Part shown: piece by piece, positions 18,980 to 27,554 of the stretch
Position numbering within the stretch: position 1 is the first letter of the stretch
Layout: every line of letters begins with the position of its first letter
DNA from: Natronospira proteinivora
GTDB lineage: Bacteria; Pseudomonadota; Gammaproteobacteria; Natronospirales; Natronospiraceae
Assembly (NCBI RefSeq): GCF_024170465.1
Contig: NZ_JALJYF010000001.1
Location: forward strand, 744,001 to 808,000
Direction: 5' to 3'
Length of the DNA stretch: 64,000 bases
The notes under the pieces: model-generated
The model's database searches: none
Told to the model about the DNA's origin: nothing
Seen by the model: the letters and a program-made list of their open reading frames with translations, nothing else
Position numbers and translations under genes: made by a program

Positions 18980-19272
18980 CACGACTCGTCCCCTGAGTGC
19001 GCCTGGTGCCAGCGGGCGATAAGAAAGGCCGATAGGGTGGCCGAGCAAATGGCCAGCAACCAGATGAAGAAGAGCAGCAAAATGCCCGAGGCGGTCCGGT
19101 CATGCAGGGCCAGGCCCAGGCAGATCAGGCCCAGACCCACATTGTCGGCCTTGGTCAGGGCGTGTAATCGACTGAGGGTGTCGGGAAAGCGCAGCACCCC
19201 GACGGTTCCGGCAAGAAAGAACAGACAGCCGAAGCCCATGATAATCACCGCGATCATGTCCATCCCATTCAT
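18979..19272 (-). CDS. mrpG: Mrp antiporter subunit G
   Basis: 97 residues, three membrane helices. The MrpG/PhaG signature GVLRFPDTLSRLHALTKADNVG is present between helices 1 and 2, with LFFIWLLAICSATLSAFLIARW after it. It starts 5 nt after mrpF and its stop overlaps the start of the A'B fusion gene. The family is a small structural subunit of the inner-membrane Mrp complex. Confidence 0.93.
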   Translation of the reverse strand: MNGMDMIAVIIMGFGCLFFLAGTVGVLRFPDTLSRLHALTKADNVGLGLICLGLALHDRTASGILLLFFIWLLAICSATLSAFLIARWHQAHSGDES

Positions 19273-19277
19273 TCCGA

Positions 19278-19550
19278 TTAGCGCTCCTGGTCGGGACGAA
19301 TACGGGTGGGTAGCTGGACAAAGGCGATACTTCCGATGGCCGCCAGCATGACAAAGACCAAGGCCACGATGGCCAGGGCGGGCATGCTCTGGACGTAGGC
19401 CAGCAGCAACATGGTGGCCACCGTGGTGGTGGCGAAAAGCAGCAGGGCCAGCATGCGATCAGCGGGGTTGGGGCCCTGATAAACGCGAAGCAGACCGACA
19501 ATTAGATTACCCAGGAGAAACAGGGCCATGAGCATGAGGATTTGATTCAT
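19278..19550 (-). CDS. mrpF: Mrp antiporter subunit F
   Basis: 90 residues, three helices. The motif RVYQGPNPADRMLAL between the first two helices is diagnostic of MrpF/PhaF, and AIVALVFVMLAAIGSIAF follows. The ATG at 19550 overlaps the mrpE stop in ATGA, so the longer frame that starts inside mrpE is rejected. It belongs to the same antiporter complex. Confidence 0.92.
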   Translation of the reverse strand: MNQILMLMALFLLGNLIVGLLRVYQGPNPADRMLALLLFATTTVATMLLLAYVQSMPALAIVALVFVMLAAIGSIAFVQLPTRIRPDQER

Positions 19551-20053
19551 GGTTGCTGTTCCTGTACCAGGAAGACCCCCTGGGCCCGCTGTTCCAGGCG
19601 TCGACATTCATGAGCCACATCGCCAGAAATACTGTGGACGGTGAGCTGGTCGCCGTCCTGGGATACGGACAGGGTGCCCGGCATGAGACTGAGGCTGCCG
19701 ATGATGATGGTCCGGGCCGGACCATCAACCTCAAAGCGATGGACGTGCTGGCGAATATCCAGGGGCATCTTCGGGTGCAGGGCCCGCCAGGCCACATCCA
19801 GCCCTCCCAGAATAGAACGCTGGATGAAATAGAGGGAGAAGCTTAGAAGGCCGGTCAGGGAGACTGGCTTCAACGTTTCCGGGAGCAGCCAGTGACTGGC
19901 AAACAGAATGAGGATAATGGCGGGCAGGGCGGTCCACCACCCTTGTCCTCCGGACAGGGCAAACCACAGCAGCGTGAGCACGGCGGCCAGTAAGAGCTTA
20001 TTGGTCCATGCATGGCGGTCCAGACGGATTGGTGACATCGAGGATCGACCCAT
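19547..20053 (-). CDS. mrpE: Mrp antiporter subunit E
   Basis: 168 residues. Two or three N-terminal helices (LLLAAVLTLLWFALSG, then LLSFSLYFIQRSILGGLDVAWRA) precede a soluble domain with MPGTLSV and a VHSIS segment, the layout of MrpE/MnhE. It is the first gene of the antiporter operon. Two in-frame ATGs (20053 and 20038) both lack a clear ribosome-binding site, so the start is uncertain by five codons. The gene for the papain-like protein ends only 60 nt upstream on the same strand, so a shared transcript is possible. Confidence 0.9.
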   Translation of the reverse strand: MGRSSMSPIRLDRHAWTNKLLLAAVLTLLWFALSGGQGWWTALPAIILILFASHWLLPETLKPVSLTGLLSFSLYFIQRSILGGLDVAWRALHPKMPLDIRQHVHRFEVDGPARTIIIGSLSLMPGTLSVSQDGDQLTVHSISGDVAHECRRLEQRAQGVFLVQEQQP

Positions 20054-20113
20054 TACGGTGCTGAGAATACTTAAGGATGATGAACCATGGCTGAATAGTG
20101 GTCGGATAAGGCC

Positions 20114-22126
20114 TTAGGCCTGGACCACATCATGCCAGTCCTTTTCCGCGGCCCAACTGTTCCGGGCCATTTGTATAATGGCGGCCACTGATTCCTCGGA
20201 TACCGACTGCACATCGCCGATTTCCCTTTCATTGTAGTGGTAGACATACAGTCTTGATACAAACTGGTCAAAGGGCAGGGAAGACTCGCCGGGGATCTCT
20301 CCATGACCTTCCGTGGACGTGACAACCCCCTGGCCCCAGTCCTGGCGGCTTTCATTGTTGGGGTTGAAGAAGTAGACCCGCATCTCACCATCTGGGTCCA
20401 GCGTGACACGTTGGATGGCAATGGCATGCCAACCAATGAAGTGTCCAAAGGAATCCGTGGCTACCACGCCAGCCGGTTGAGGGTAAATGAGTTCGGCGCC
20501 CCCATTGTAAAGGGGATGGTAGGTGGCAAAGAAGCGACGCATGAAGCCCTCGAAATCGATGACGGCGCCGGTGCTGTACTGAATGCAGCTGGCAAAGCCG
20601 CGGTTCACCCACCAGCCGTGAAACTCGGGATTGATCCATCGATGGCCGTCTTCCCCCCGACCCATGATCCGTCGTCCCATTTCCCAGTAGATTTTGTCCA
20701 GGTGGGGAACCAGCAACAGAGAAACCATATCCAGTTCGGTATGAAAGTCTTCGATCAGCCCTTCACTCAGTTCACTGGAACGGATCAGGGCGCCTTCGAA
20801 ATGCATGTCGATCTCTCCGTCCCGGGCGGCCCACATGATCAGTTCCAGCAGATAACCTGGATCACATTGGGACCAAAGGCTGATGGCCCGTGCTGACTGG
20901 CAGGTGGGGTTATTGCCCTGGCCGATACCCAGTGGTTGGCCCAGAACGCTGATTACGCCGGCCAATAGAAGGCTATGTCCGGAACGATGCTCACTGGCCC
21001 CGGACTCCCGGTGGAGCATGTCGGATATTTGGTCATTGGGAACAAAGCGGGTTAACCGCCAGAGGGCCGGGGCAATGGGGGGGAAGAAGAGGATGCCCCG
21101 GTTCAGAAGACAATGCAGTCCATAGGCAGATTGAGCCGTTTCGGCGGAAATCGCTTCACGGACCAGCCTCCGGCACAGGGATTCATAGGCATCCAGGCTG
21201 TCCCGACCTACATTGTCCAGCCCCAGGAGGGTGGCTAGTTCGTCCAGAGGGGCATCGGCAAACTGCTCCAGTAAGCCGCCATGGGCCCGGCAGGCCAGAC
21301 CGCTGGCTGCCAGGCTGGTGCCCAGACGCTCCAGTTCCGGCTGACGTTCCTCCCGGGGCAGGGCTTCCACTGCTTCGGTGTACGCCGCCGTGTCTTGATG
21401 ATGGTGCTGGGCCAACGCGGTGGGACCTCGCCAGGCGGAAACCATCTTCCGTGCCCGCCGGGCCAGGGTCTCATCCTCGATGTCGCTCAGGCGGGGTTCA
21501 ATCCGCTCCAGCATATGCCAGACCGGCGCTACATCAATGGGGCGTTGCTTGAGGATCTTTTCTGATTCTTCCACCAAGGTAGCCACCACCCCTGCATTGC
21601 CCAAGTGGTTGAGCAGGAAGTCCAGGTGGTGGCGGACGGCTTCTCGTTGGCCATCTACGACATCTCGGCCAGCCTCAGAGTGATCGGGCAGCACCAGGTT
21701 GATATTCAGGGCCAGTACCCGCTCCAGAAAGCCCCGTGCCTGTTCTGCCGACAGTTCCGAATACTCGGACTGTCCCTGGCTGATGGCGAGCATGCGCAGC
21801 TCACTCAGGCATTCCAGGGCGGCGGTTCGGGCCGGGCCGGTCAGGGCGCCACGGACCAAATCGGGTTGCAGTCGTTCCGGGTAATGCCAGTCTGTCCCGT
21901 AGAACACGCCGGCATCCTGGAAGCGGGGCGCAAATTCGAACAGACGATCAAGGCCACCAGGCAAGCGCATGAGACGACTGGCTAGATCCAGCAGCTGGGT
22001 CTGGTAATTGATCTTGGCAAAATCTCGGGCAGAATCCAGGCGGCTCAAAGCTTGGTCGAAGCGATCCATATTGCGTTCCAGCAGAGCCGAATCATTATCC
22101 ATGGGACCGCGTTCCTGTCTGTTCAT
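20114..22126 (-). CDS. Unrecognised protein with papain-like Gln-Cys-His-Asn pattern
   Basis: About 670 residues from the ATG at 22126; an in-frame ATG at 22102 is an alternative. I do not recognise the family. There is no signal peptide or membrane segment. The first 380 residues look mostly helical and leucine-rich. The C-terminal third has GQGNNPTCQSARA, in which Gln403 and Cys409 are spaced exactly as Gln19 and Cys25 of papain. His567 (FIGWHAIAIQ) and Asn588 (YFFNPNNE) follow in the order and setting of a clan CA cysteine-peptidase or transglutaminase-like site. The gene lies 60 nt upstream of mrpE and may head that operon. Hydrolase function is inferred from motif geometry only. Confidence 0.75.
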   Translation of the reverse strand: MNRQERGPMDNDSALLERNMDRFDQALSRLDSARDFAKINYQTQLLDLASRLMRLPGGLDRLFEFAPRFQDAGVFYGTDWHYPERLQPDLVRGALTGPARTAALECLSELRMLAISQGQSEYSELSAEQARGFLERVLALNINLVLPDHSEAGRDVVDGQREAVRHHLDFLLNHLGNAGVVATLVEESEKILKQRPIDVAPVWHMLERIEPRLSDIEDETLARRARKMVSAWRGPTALAQHHHQDTAAYTEAVEALPREERQPELERLGTSLAASGLACRAHGGLLEQFADAPLDELATLLGLDNVGRDSLDAYESLCRRLVREAISAETAQSAYGLHCLLNRGILFFPPIAPALWRLTRFVPNDQISDMLHRESGASEHRSGHSLLLAGVISVLGQPLGIGQGNNPTCQSARAISLWSQCDPGYLLELIMWAARDGEIDMHFEGALIRSSELSEGLIEDFHTELDMVSLLLVPHLDKIYWEMGRRIMGRGEDGHRWINPEFHGWWVNRGFASCIQYSTGAVIDFEGFMRRFFATYHPLYNGGAELIYPQPAGVVATDSFGHFIGWHAIAIQRVTLDPDGEMRVYFFNPNNESRQDWGQGVVTSTEGHGEIPGESSLPFDQFVSRLYVYHYNEREIGDVQSVSEESVAAIIQMARNSWAAEKDWHDVVQA

Positions 22127-22278
22127 AGATTGTTTCTCGCCCGAACGGGCCTTGGTGGCGTTATCAACCCACATTACCTGATGACCGGGTTCCCGGCTAG
22201 CCGTGCCACCCGAGGATTCGCGCAGCGGGCCTGTCTCGGTTAGAATGGCGCCCCTGCGCGCGCCCAGGGAGGCTCTGT

Positions 22279-22560
22279 ATGTCGCGTCCCCTGAACGGGA
22301 ATCCATTGATCAAGGCATTGGCCGCCATCGGGGCTGTTCTGGTGACGGCATTTGCCATTTTTCTGGGGGCCATGGCGTTTCTGGCCTTTCTCGGTTTGGC
22401 GATCATCGCCTTCATTGCCTTTCAGCTTCGCCTCTGGTGGCTAAGGCGGCGCGTGGCTGCTGCCCGCCGTCGCCGTGGTGGGCAAGCAACACGGCGCCCA
22501 CAGGGGCGGGTTATTGAGGGTGAGTATTCCAAGCGCGCTCAAGACGACAAAGACCATTGA
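22279..22560 (+). CDS. Small membrane protein of unknown function
   Basis: 93 residues. One long or two tightly packed hydrophobic helices (about 10-50) are followed by an extremely arginine-rich stretch (WWLRRRVAAARRRRGG) and a charged tail. GGGAGG lies 7 nt before the ATG. It is divergent from the papain-like gene and 32 nt upstream of ppa, so it may share the ppa transcript. No family recognised; a positively charged cytoplasmic tail after the membrane helix is likely. Confidence 0.7.
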   Translation: MSRPLNGNPLIKALAAIGAVLVTAFAIFLGAMAFLAFLGLAIIAFIAFQLRLWWLRRRVAAARRRRGGQATRRPQGRVIEGEYSKRAQDDKDH

Positions 22561-22592
22561 ATCCATTTCTAATGCCTTAATAGAGGTTGCAC

Positions 22593-23201
22593 ATGTCCAA
22601 GGATTTCTCCCAGTACCGCGCCCATCCCTGGCACGGCATTGAAGCCGGTCCTGATTTGCCCGGGATCGTAAATGTATTCATTGAGATCACTCCCGCCGAC
22701 CCCATCAAGTACGAGATCTGCAAAGATACCGGCTATCTGGTGGTGGACCGGGTACAGCGTACATCGGCTCTGCCGCCGGCCGTCTATGGCCTGGTGCCGC
22801 GTACCTATTGCGGGAGCCGGGTGGCGGCCATGACGGGTGATAATCTGGAAGGGGATGGCGATCCGCTGGATGTGGTGATTTTCAGCGAGCGCCCCATCGG
22901 CCAGGCCGATGTTCTGGCCGAAGCCAAGGTGGTGGGTGGTTTGTGCACCGTGGACAAGGGCGAGGCAGATGACAAGATTGTCTGTGTTCTGCCTAGTGAC
23001 CGGGTGTATGGCGGCGTGGAAGATGTTTCGGAATTGCCGGAGGTCTTTATCGAGCGCCTGCGCCACTACTTTGAGACATACAAGTGGATTCCAGGCATGG
23101 ACAAATCACCCTGTTTTGTGAAAAGCGTCTATGGCCGCGAACAGGCCCACAAAGTAGTAGAAGCGTCCCTGGAAGATTACCGGGAGCTGGTGGGCCAATA
23201 A
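22593..23201 (+). CDS. ppa: Inorganic pyrophosphatase (family I)
   Basis: 202 residues. It hydrolyses pyrophosphate to two phosphates, pulling biosynthetic reactions forward in the cytoplasm. The family I signature DGDPLDV, with its metal-binding aspartates, is present, as are the upstream YEICKDTG and YGLVPRTYCG segments and the late TYKWIPGMDK. Length is slightly above that of E. coli Ppa (176). AGAGG lies 6 nt before the ATG at 22593; a TTG two codons earlier is rejected because it abuts the AGAGG. A strong terminator follows. Confidence 0.95.
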   Translation: MSKDFSQYRAHPWHGIEAGPDLPGIVNVFIEITPADPIKYEICKDTGYLVVDRVQRTSALPPAVYGLVPRTYCGSRVAAMTGDNLEGDGDPLDVVIFSERPIGQADVLAEAKVVGGLCTVDKGEADDKIVCVLPSDRVYGGVEDVSELPEVFIERLRHYFETYKWIPGMDKSPCFVKSVYGREQAHKVVEASLEDYRELVGQ

Positions 23202-23226
23202 GCAGCCCACAGCCGTTGACCCACTC

Positions 23227-23260
23227 AAAAAAAGCGTCCCCTTTTGGGGACGCTTTTTTT
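23227..23260. terminator. Bidirectional Rho-independent terminator between ppa and the suf operon
   Basis: A-run, 9-bp stem AGCGTCCCC with its complement, loop TTTT, then T-run. It lies 25 nt after the ppa stop and about 60 nt past the end of the convergent suf operon, and can serve both. Confidence 0.92.
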
Positions 23261-23318
23261 ATGAATCTACATTGGCAATTTTATGAAGCCAGAGAACCTA
23301 GAATGTTGGGGCAGGGGG

Positions 23319-23948
23319 TCAATCCGCCTCGTTCCAGCAGAGCTCGCGACCTTGCTGGAAAGGACGGGCAAGAATGGCGGATTCCAGTGCCGCATGGTCC
23401 TTGGCGCTTTGGTCCTGGAAACGGAGGGTGGCACCTTCTTCCAGGGCCGTGTTCAGGCTGCTGCGGGGCAGGGACGAAGCCACGAGATTACTGGCGGGGC
23501 GCCAGTAAATGCTGTCTGCCGCAATCCCTAGATATTCGTCCTCAGCGATTCGAGCTTGGAGTTTCTGCCAGCTCAGGCCCTCTGCCTCATTCCAGTTCAG
23601 GCTCAGCTCCAACGTGACACCGTTAATGCTCAAGCGGGCATTTCCGGACAGGCCGTCGGCGGTTTCCTGAATCACCAGGTAGTCGGGCGGGGTGGGGATG
23701 GCCCGAAATTCTGGGTTTCGAAAGCTGTCCACTCTCAGCTCGGACGCGGACTCCGGCCAGCGTTCATGTCCTTCGCCCTGAGTGTCACTGGTGAAAGGCT
23801 GGCCATTGAGATAGGTCCCATCCCGACAGACCGTGATGGTGTCGAGTGTCTCATTCAGCACCGGCACAGCCTGGGCCGCCATGGGCAATGCCAAGAGCAA
23901 TGCCAAGCTAACCTGGGGCCGGAGCTGGGAAAGGGAGGTTGGCTTCAT
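23319..23948 (-). CDS. Exported protein of unknown function at the end of the suf operon
   Basis: 209 residues with a Sec signal peptide (hydrophobic LALLLALPMAAQA, cleavage expected before VPVLN). The mature part is soluble with two cysteines (VCRDGTY near the N-terminus, ELCWNEAD at the C-terminus) that could form one disulfide. No family recognised. It starts 9 nt after sufT on the same strand and is followed by the shared terminator, so it is probably co-transcribed with the iron-sulfur genes although its product leaves the cytoplasm. The ribosome-binding site is weak. Confidence 0.78.
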   Translation of the reverse strand: MKPTSLSQLRPQVSLALLLALPMAAQAVPVLNETLDTITVCRDGTYLNGQPFTSDTQGEGHERWPESASELRVDSFRNPEFRAIPTPPDYLVIQETADGLSGNARLSINGVTLELSLNWNEAEGLSWQKLQARIAEDEYLGIAADSIYWRPASNLVASSLPRSSLNTALEEGATLRFQDQSAKDHAALESAILARPFQQGRELCWNEAD

Positions 23949-23957
23949 CGCCCCGTC

Positions 23958-24506
23958 TCAGAGCATTCCAGTTTGCAGTTTGGCTTCATCGGACATCATA
24001 TCCCGGTGCCAGGGCGGATCAAAAGTCAGTTCCACATTGGCCTGTTCAATCTGGGGGATACGTTCCAGCTTGATTTTAACGTCCTGGGCAATCACATCCC
24101 CCATGCCGCAACCGGGTGCCGTCAGCGTCATCATCACGTTGACGTGATACTGCTTGTTGCCGATGGGCGTGAGATCACATTCATAAACCAGACCCAGATC
24201 CACGATGTTGATGGGGATCTCCGGGTCGAAGCAGCTCTTCATGCGATCCCAGCAGAAGGCTTCCACGTCTTCCTCGCTGGCATCGGCGTCCAGTTCCGGC
24301 TCCGGTTCCGGTTCGATGCCCAGGGCATCGGCATCGAAGCCCTCGATGCGAGCCATGTTGCCGGAGACATAAACGGTGTAGCTACCGCCCAGGGCCTGAG
24401 CAATTACCACTTCGGTGTTCTCCGGAATCACCACGCGACTACCGGAAGGAATCAAAGTGGCTTCGCAGTCTCTGGTCAGTGCAACAGGATCACCGCGGGT
24501 ATACAT
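23958..24506 (-). CDS. sufT: Fe-S cluster assembly protein SufT
   Basis: 182 residues. The N-terminal third (RDCEATLIPSGSRVVIPENTEV, ALGGSYTV) matches the SufT-specific leader, and the C-terminal half is a MIP18/DUF59 domain with DPEIPINIVDLGLVY and the conserved cysteine in TAPGCGMGD. A Glu/Asp/Pro-rich spacer separates them. SufT supports maturation of Fe-S proteins in bacteria that depend on SUF. It lies 11 nt after sufU in the operon. Confidence 0.93.
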   Translation of the reverse strand: MYTRGDPVALTRDCEATLIPSGSRVVIPENTEVVIAQALGGSYTVYVSGNMARIEGFDADALGIEPEPEPELDADASEEDVEAFCWDRMKSCFDPEIPINIVDLGLVYECDLTPIGNKQYHVNVMMTLTAPGCGMGDVIAQDVKIKLERIPQIEQANVELTFDPPWHRDMMSDEAKLQTGML

Positions 24507-24517
24507 AAGCCGTCCTC

Positions 24518-24961
24518 TTACTCGGTTGTCGCAATTTCTTCGCCCTCAAGGGCGGCATGCAGGGTGTGCCAGCATAGGGTGGCGCACTTGACGCGGGAAG
24601 GGTAGGCCTTGACCCCTTCCAGTGCCGCCAGCTTGCCCAGGGCCTCCACATCCACCTCTTCGCCTTGGCCTGTCAGCAGGCTGTGCATCTGGCCGAACAG
24701 GTCTTCCGCTTCCTTGGCCGGCTTTCCCTTGAGTCGTTCGGTGAGCAGGGAGGCCGAAGCCATGGAGATGGCGCAGCCCGAGCCTTCAAAGGCCACGTCC
24801 TCGATCACACCATCCTTTTCCACCACATAGAGCCTGAGTTTGTCGCCACAGAGGGGGTTGTAGCCCTCGCTGACGCGGGTGGCCTTCTCAATCCGGCGAA
24901 AATTCCTGGGTCGCCGATTATGATCCACGATAATTTCGTGATACAGATCCTTCAAATCCAT
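24518..24961 (-). CDS. sufU: SufU/NifU-type iron-sulfur scaffold or sulfur-relay protein
   Basis: 147 residues. Three conserved cysteine sites are visible: NPLCGD, GSGCAIS and KCATLCW. The insertion between the second and third sites is that of SufU rather than IscU, and an HSC chaperone-binding LPPVK motif is absent. SufU accepts persulfide from SufS, with a zinc-bound active-site cysteine in studied examples. Its ATG overlaps the sufS stop in TGATG. Here it takes the place of sufE, which is not in the window. Confidence 0.93.
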   Translation of the reverse strand: MDLKDLYHEIIVDHNRRPRNFRRIEKATRVSEGYNPLCGDKLRLYVVEKDGVIEDVAFEGSGCAISMASASLLTERLKGKPAKEAEDLFGQMHSLLTGQGEEVDVEALGKLAALEGVKAYPSRVKCATLCWHTLHAALEGEEIATTE

Positions 24962-26211
24962 CAGCCCAGTACCTCTTGTGCTTTTCTAATGGCCCCGGCC
25001 AGGGCATCGATTTCTTCCTGGGTATTGTAGAAGGCCATGGAGGCCCGGGCAGTGGCCACCAGATCCAGCTTTTCCATCAGGGGCATGGCACAGTGGTGCC
25101 CGGCCCGGATGGCCACACCATCGCTATCCAGAATGGTGCCCAGATCATGGGGATGGACATTGTCCACCACGAAGGAAATCACTGAAGACTTCTTCTCGCT
25201 GGTGCCGATAATACGGACACCGGGAATGGCTTCCAGGGCTACGGTGGCATACCGAAGCAGTTCATTCTCCCAGGCGCCAATGGCATCGATCCCTAGCGAT
25301 TCAATGTAATCAGCGGCTGCCGCCAGGCCGATGGCCCCGGCGATATTGGGGGTGCCGGCTTCGAACTTGTGGGGTAGATCATTCCAGATGGAGCGATCCA
25401 GGCGCACCATCTTGATCATTTCTCCGCCCCCTTGCCAGGGGGGCATTTCCGTCAGCAATTCCCGTCTGGCCCAGAGCACACCGATGCCGGTGGGCCCAAA
25501 CATCTTGTGGCCGGAGAAGGCATAGAAATCACAACCCAGGGCCTGAACATCCACGGCCATATGGGGTGTGGCCTGGGCCCCATCCACCAGTACGGGCACA
25601 CCATGGGCGTGGGCCCGCTCCACCAGATGCTTGATCGGGTTGATGGTGCCCAGGGCGTTGGAGACATGCCCCACGGCGAACAGGCGAGGGCGGCGGGCAA
25701 TAGCTTCTTCAAAGCTATCCAGATCCAGTTCGCCATTCTCCTTCACGCTGACGGCCCGAATCTTGGCGCCGGTCTGTTCGCAGACCAGCTGCCAGGGCAC
25801 GATGTTGGAGTGGTGATCCAGCTCCGTGATGAGAATCTCATCACCCGGCTCCAGCCGAGGACGGGCCCAGCTCTGGGCCACCAGATTGATGGCTTCGGTG
25901 GTACCCCGAAGGAAGATCACTTCTTCTTCCGAGGCCGCATTGATAAAGCGGGTCATGCGCTCCCGGGCGGCTTCATAGGCCTGGGTAGCCCGTTCCGCCA
26001 GGGTATGAACGCCACGATGGATATTGGCATTATCCATTCGATAATAGTGGTCCACCGCCTCGATTACCTGTCGCGGCTTCTGGGAGGTGGCCGCATTATC
26101 CAGATACGCAAGCGGTTTGCCCTGCACGCTCTGATGCAGGATGGGAAAGTCTTCACGTACAGCTGCCACGTCCAGTGGCTGGGTACCGAGTTTGTCAGCC
26201 GCAGTGCTCAT
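24961..26211 (-). CDS. sufS: Cysteine desulfurase SufS
   Basis: 416 residues, a PLP-dependent group II cysteine desulfurase that supplies sulfane sulfur for cluster assembly. Visible features: TTEAIN near the substrate pocket, the PLP-binding aspartate in VDGAQ, the Schiff-base lysine in FSGHKMFGP, and the catalytic cysteine in RAGHHCAMPLM. Length is normal for SufS (about 406-420). It overlaps sufD by 4 nt and sufU by 1 nt. Confidence 0.96.
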   Translation of the reverse strand: MSTAADKLGTQPLDVAAVREDFPILHQSVQGKPLAYLDNAATSQKPRQVIEAVDHYYRMDNANIHRGVHTLAERATQAYEAARERMTRFINAASEEEVIFLRGTTEAINLVAQSWARPRLEPGDEILITELDHHSNIVPWQLVCEQTGAKIRAVSVKENGELDLDSFEEAIARRPRLFAVGHVSNALGTINPIKHLVERAHAHGVPVLVDGAQATPHMAVDVQALGCDFYAFSGHKMFGPTGIGVLWARRELLTEMPPWQGGGEMIKMVRLDRSIWNDLPHKFEAGTPNIAGAIGLAAAADYIESLGIDAIGAWENELLRYATVALEAIPGVRIIGTSEKKSSVISFVVDNVHPHDLGTILDSDGVAIRAGHHCAMPLMEKLDLVATARASMAFYNTQEEIDALAGAIRKAQEVLG

Positions 26212-27554
26212 TCTTCCATGGCCTCCAGGTCAGCCAGTCGTCCTTCCTCCGAGACCCGGTTCACCACCAGGGCGCTGAGCCAGTCCCGGACTTCCGCGAG
26301 CGCCATTCGCTCAATGACGGATTCTGCAAAGGCATAGGTGAGAAGGTCGCGCGCCTTGGCTTCATCCACGCCACGGGAGCGCAGGTAAAACAGCGCATCT
26401 GGATCCAGTTGGCCAATGGTGGCGCCATGGGAGCAGGCCACATCATCGGCGTAGATTTCCAGCTCCGGCTTGGTATCCACTTCCGCCAGCTTGGTGAGGA
26501 GTAGATTGTCGTTCTTTTGCCCGGCATCAATCTTCTGAGCGTGTTTGTGAACCACCACCCGGCCGTTGAACACCGCCCGGCCACGACCATCCAGCACGCC
26601 CTTGTAGGTCTCGTCACTATTGGTATGGGGGGCGGCATGATCCACGCAGGTGTGGTTGTCCACGTGCTGGCGGTCGGAGACCAGATACAGACCATTGAGA
26701 ATGGCCTCACTGCCTTCCTCCGCCAGGCGGGCATTGATGTCATGGCGGACCAAGGCACCGCCCAGGTTCACATTGTGATTCACATAATGGCTGTCGCGTG
26801 CTTGATGCACATGCACGCCACCGATGTGATAACCAGCGGAGGATTGGCGTTGAAGCAGATAGTGGTCCAGGCGTGATTGGGCCGACAGGGCAATCTCACT
26901 GACCACATTGTTGAAATTGGCAGCTCCATCCAGCCCTACATGATGTTCCAGGACCGTGGCTTCACTGCCCTGGTTCATCTGGATCAGTACCCGGGGGTGA
27001 AAGACAAAGGCCTCGTCACCGGGGGCGGAGATGAACAGCAGTTCAATGGGCGTCTTGCACTGCACATTCGCGGCGATCTCCAGCAGGGCCCCATCCCTCA
27101 CAAAGGCATTATTGAGTGCCGTGAAAGGGGTGTAATCCAGGCCGGATTGACGACTGAGGCGTGCTTGAAGCGCCTCGGGATCGTCCTCCATAGCCTGGGC
27201 AATGGAACGCAGTTTGACCCCGTCCGGCAGGCCGGCGGTGTCGGACAGTTCCGCCTGGTAACGGCCATTCACAAAAACCAGTCGGGCTGCATCCAGTTCA
27301 GGTACCCGGGCATTGTCCACCTGCTCGGCGCTGACCGAGGGGGCGGTCTTGGCCAGGGCGAAGCGGCCCTGGCTGATGGGGCGCAGACTGGTGTACTTCC
27401 AATCTTCGTCCTTTTGGCTGGGCAGGCCCTGATCCTGAAAACGGGTCAGGGCATCCCGGCGGAAAGTGGACAGCCAGCCATCACCCGGCAGTGTATCTAC
27501 CGCCCGGTCGAACTGGGTCAGGAAATTGTAGCGTGCGGTATCTTCTCCGCTCAT
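26208..27554 (-). CDS. sufD: SufD, SufBCD scaffold subunit
   Basis: 448 residues. The C-terminal core of parallel beta strands carries the SufD pattern: DNHTCVDHAAPHTNS, KGVLDGRGRAVFNGRV, DDVACSHGATIGQLD and the terminal RSRGVDEAKARDLL. SufD pairs with SufB on the SufC ATPase dimer in the cytoplasmic scaffold complex. Its ATG overlaps the sufC stop by 4 nt. Confidence 0.95.
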   Translation of the reverse strand: MSGEDTARYNFLTQFDRAVDTLPGDGWLSTFRRDALTRFQDQGLPSQKDEDWKYTSLRPISQGRFALAKTAPSVSAEQVDNARVPELDAARLVFVNGRYQAELSDTAGLPDGVKLRSIAQAMEDDPEALQARLSRQSGLDYTPFTALNNAFVRDGALLEIAANVQCKTPIELLFISAPGDEAFVFHPRVLIQMNQGSEATVLEHHVGLDGAANFNNVVSEIALSAQSRLDHYLLQRQSSAGYHIGGVHVHQARDSHYVNHNVNLGGALVRHDINARLAEEGSEAILNGLYLVSDRQHVDNHTCVDHAAPHTNSDETYKGVLDGRGRAVFNGRVVVHKHAQKIDAGQKNDNLLLTKLAEVDTKPELEIYADDVACSHGATIGQLDPDALFYLRSRGVDEAKARDLLTYAFAESVIERMALAEVRDWLSALVVNRVSEEGRLADLEAMEE

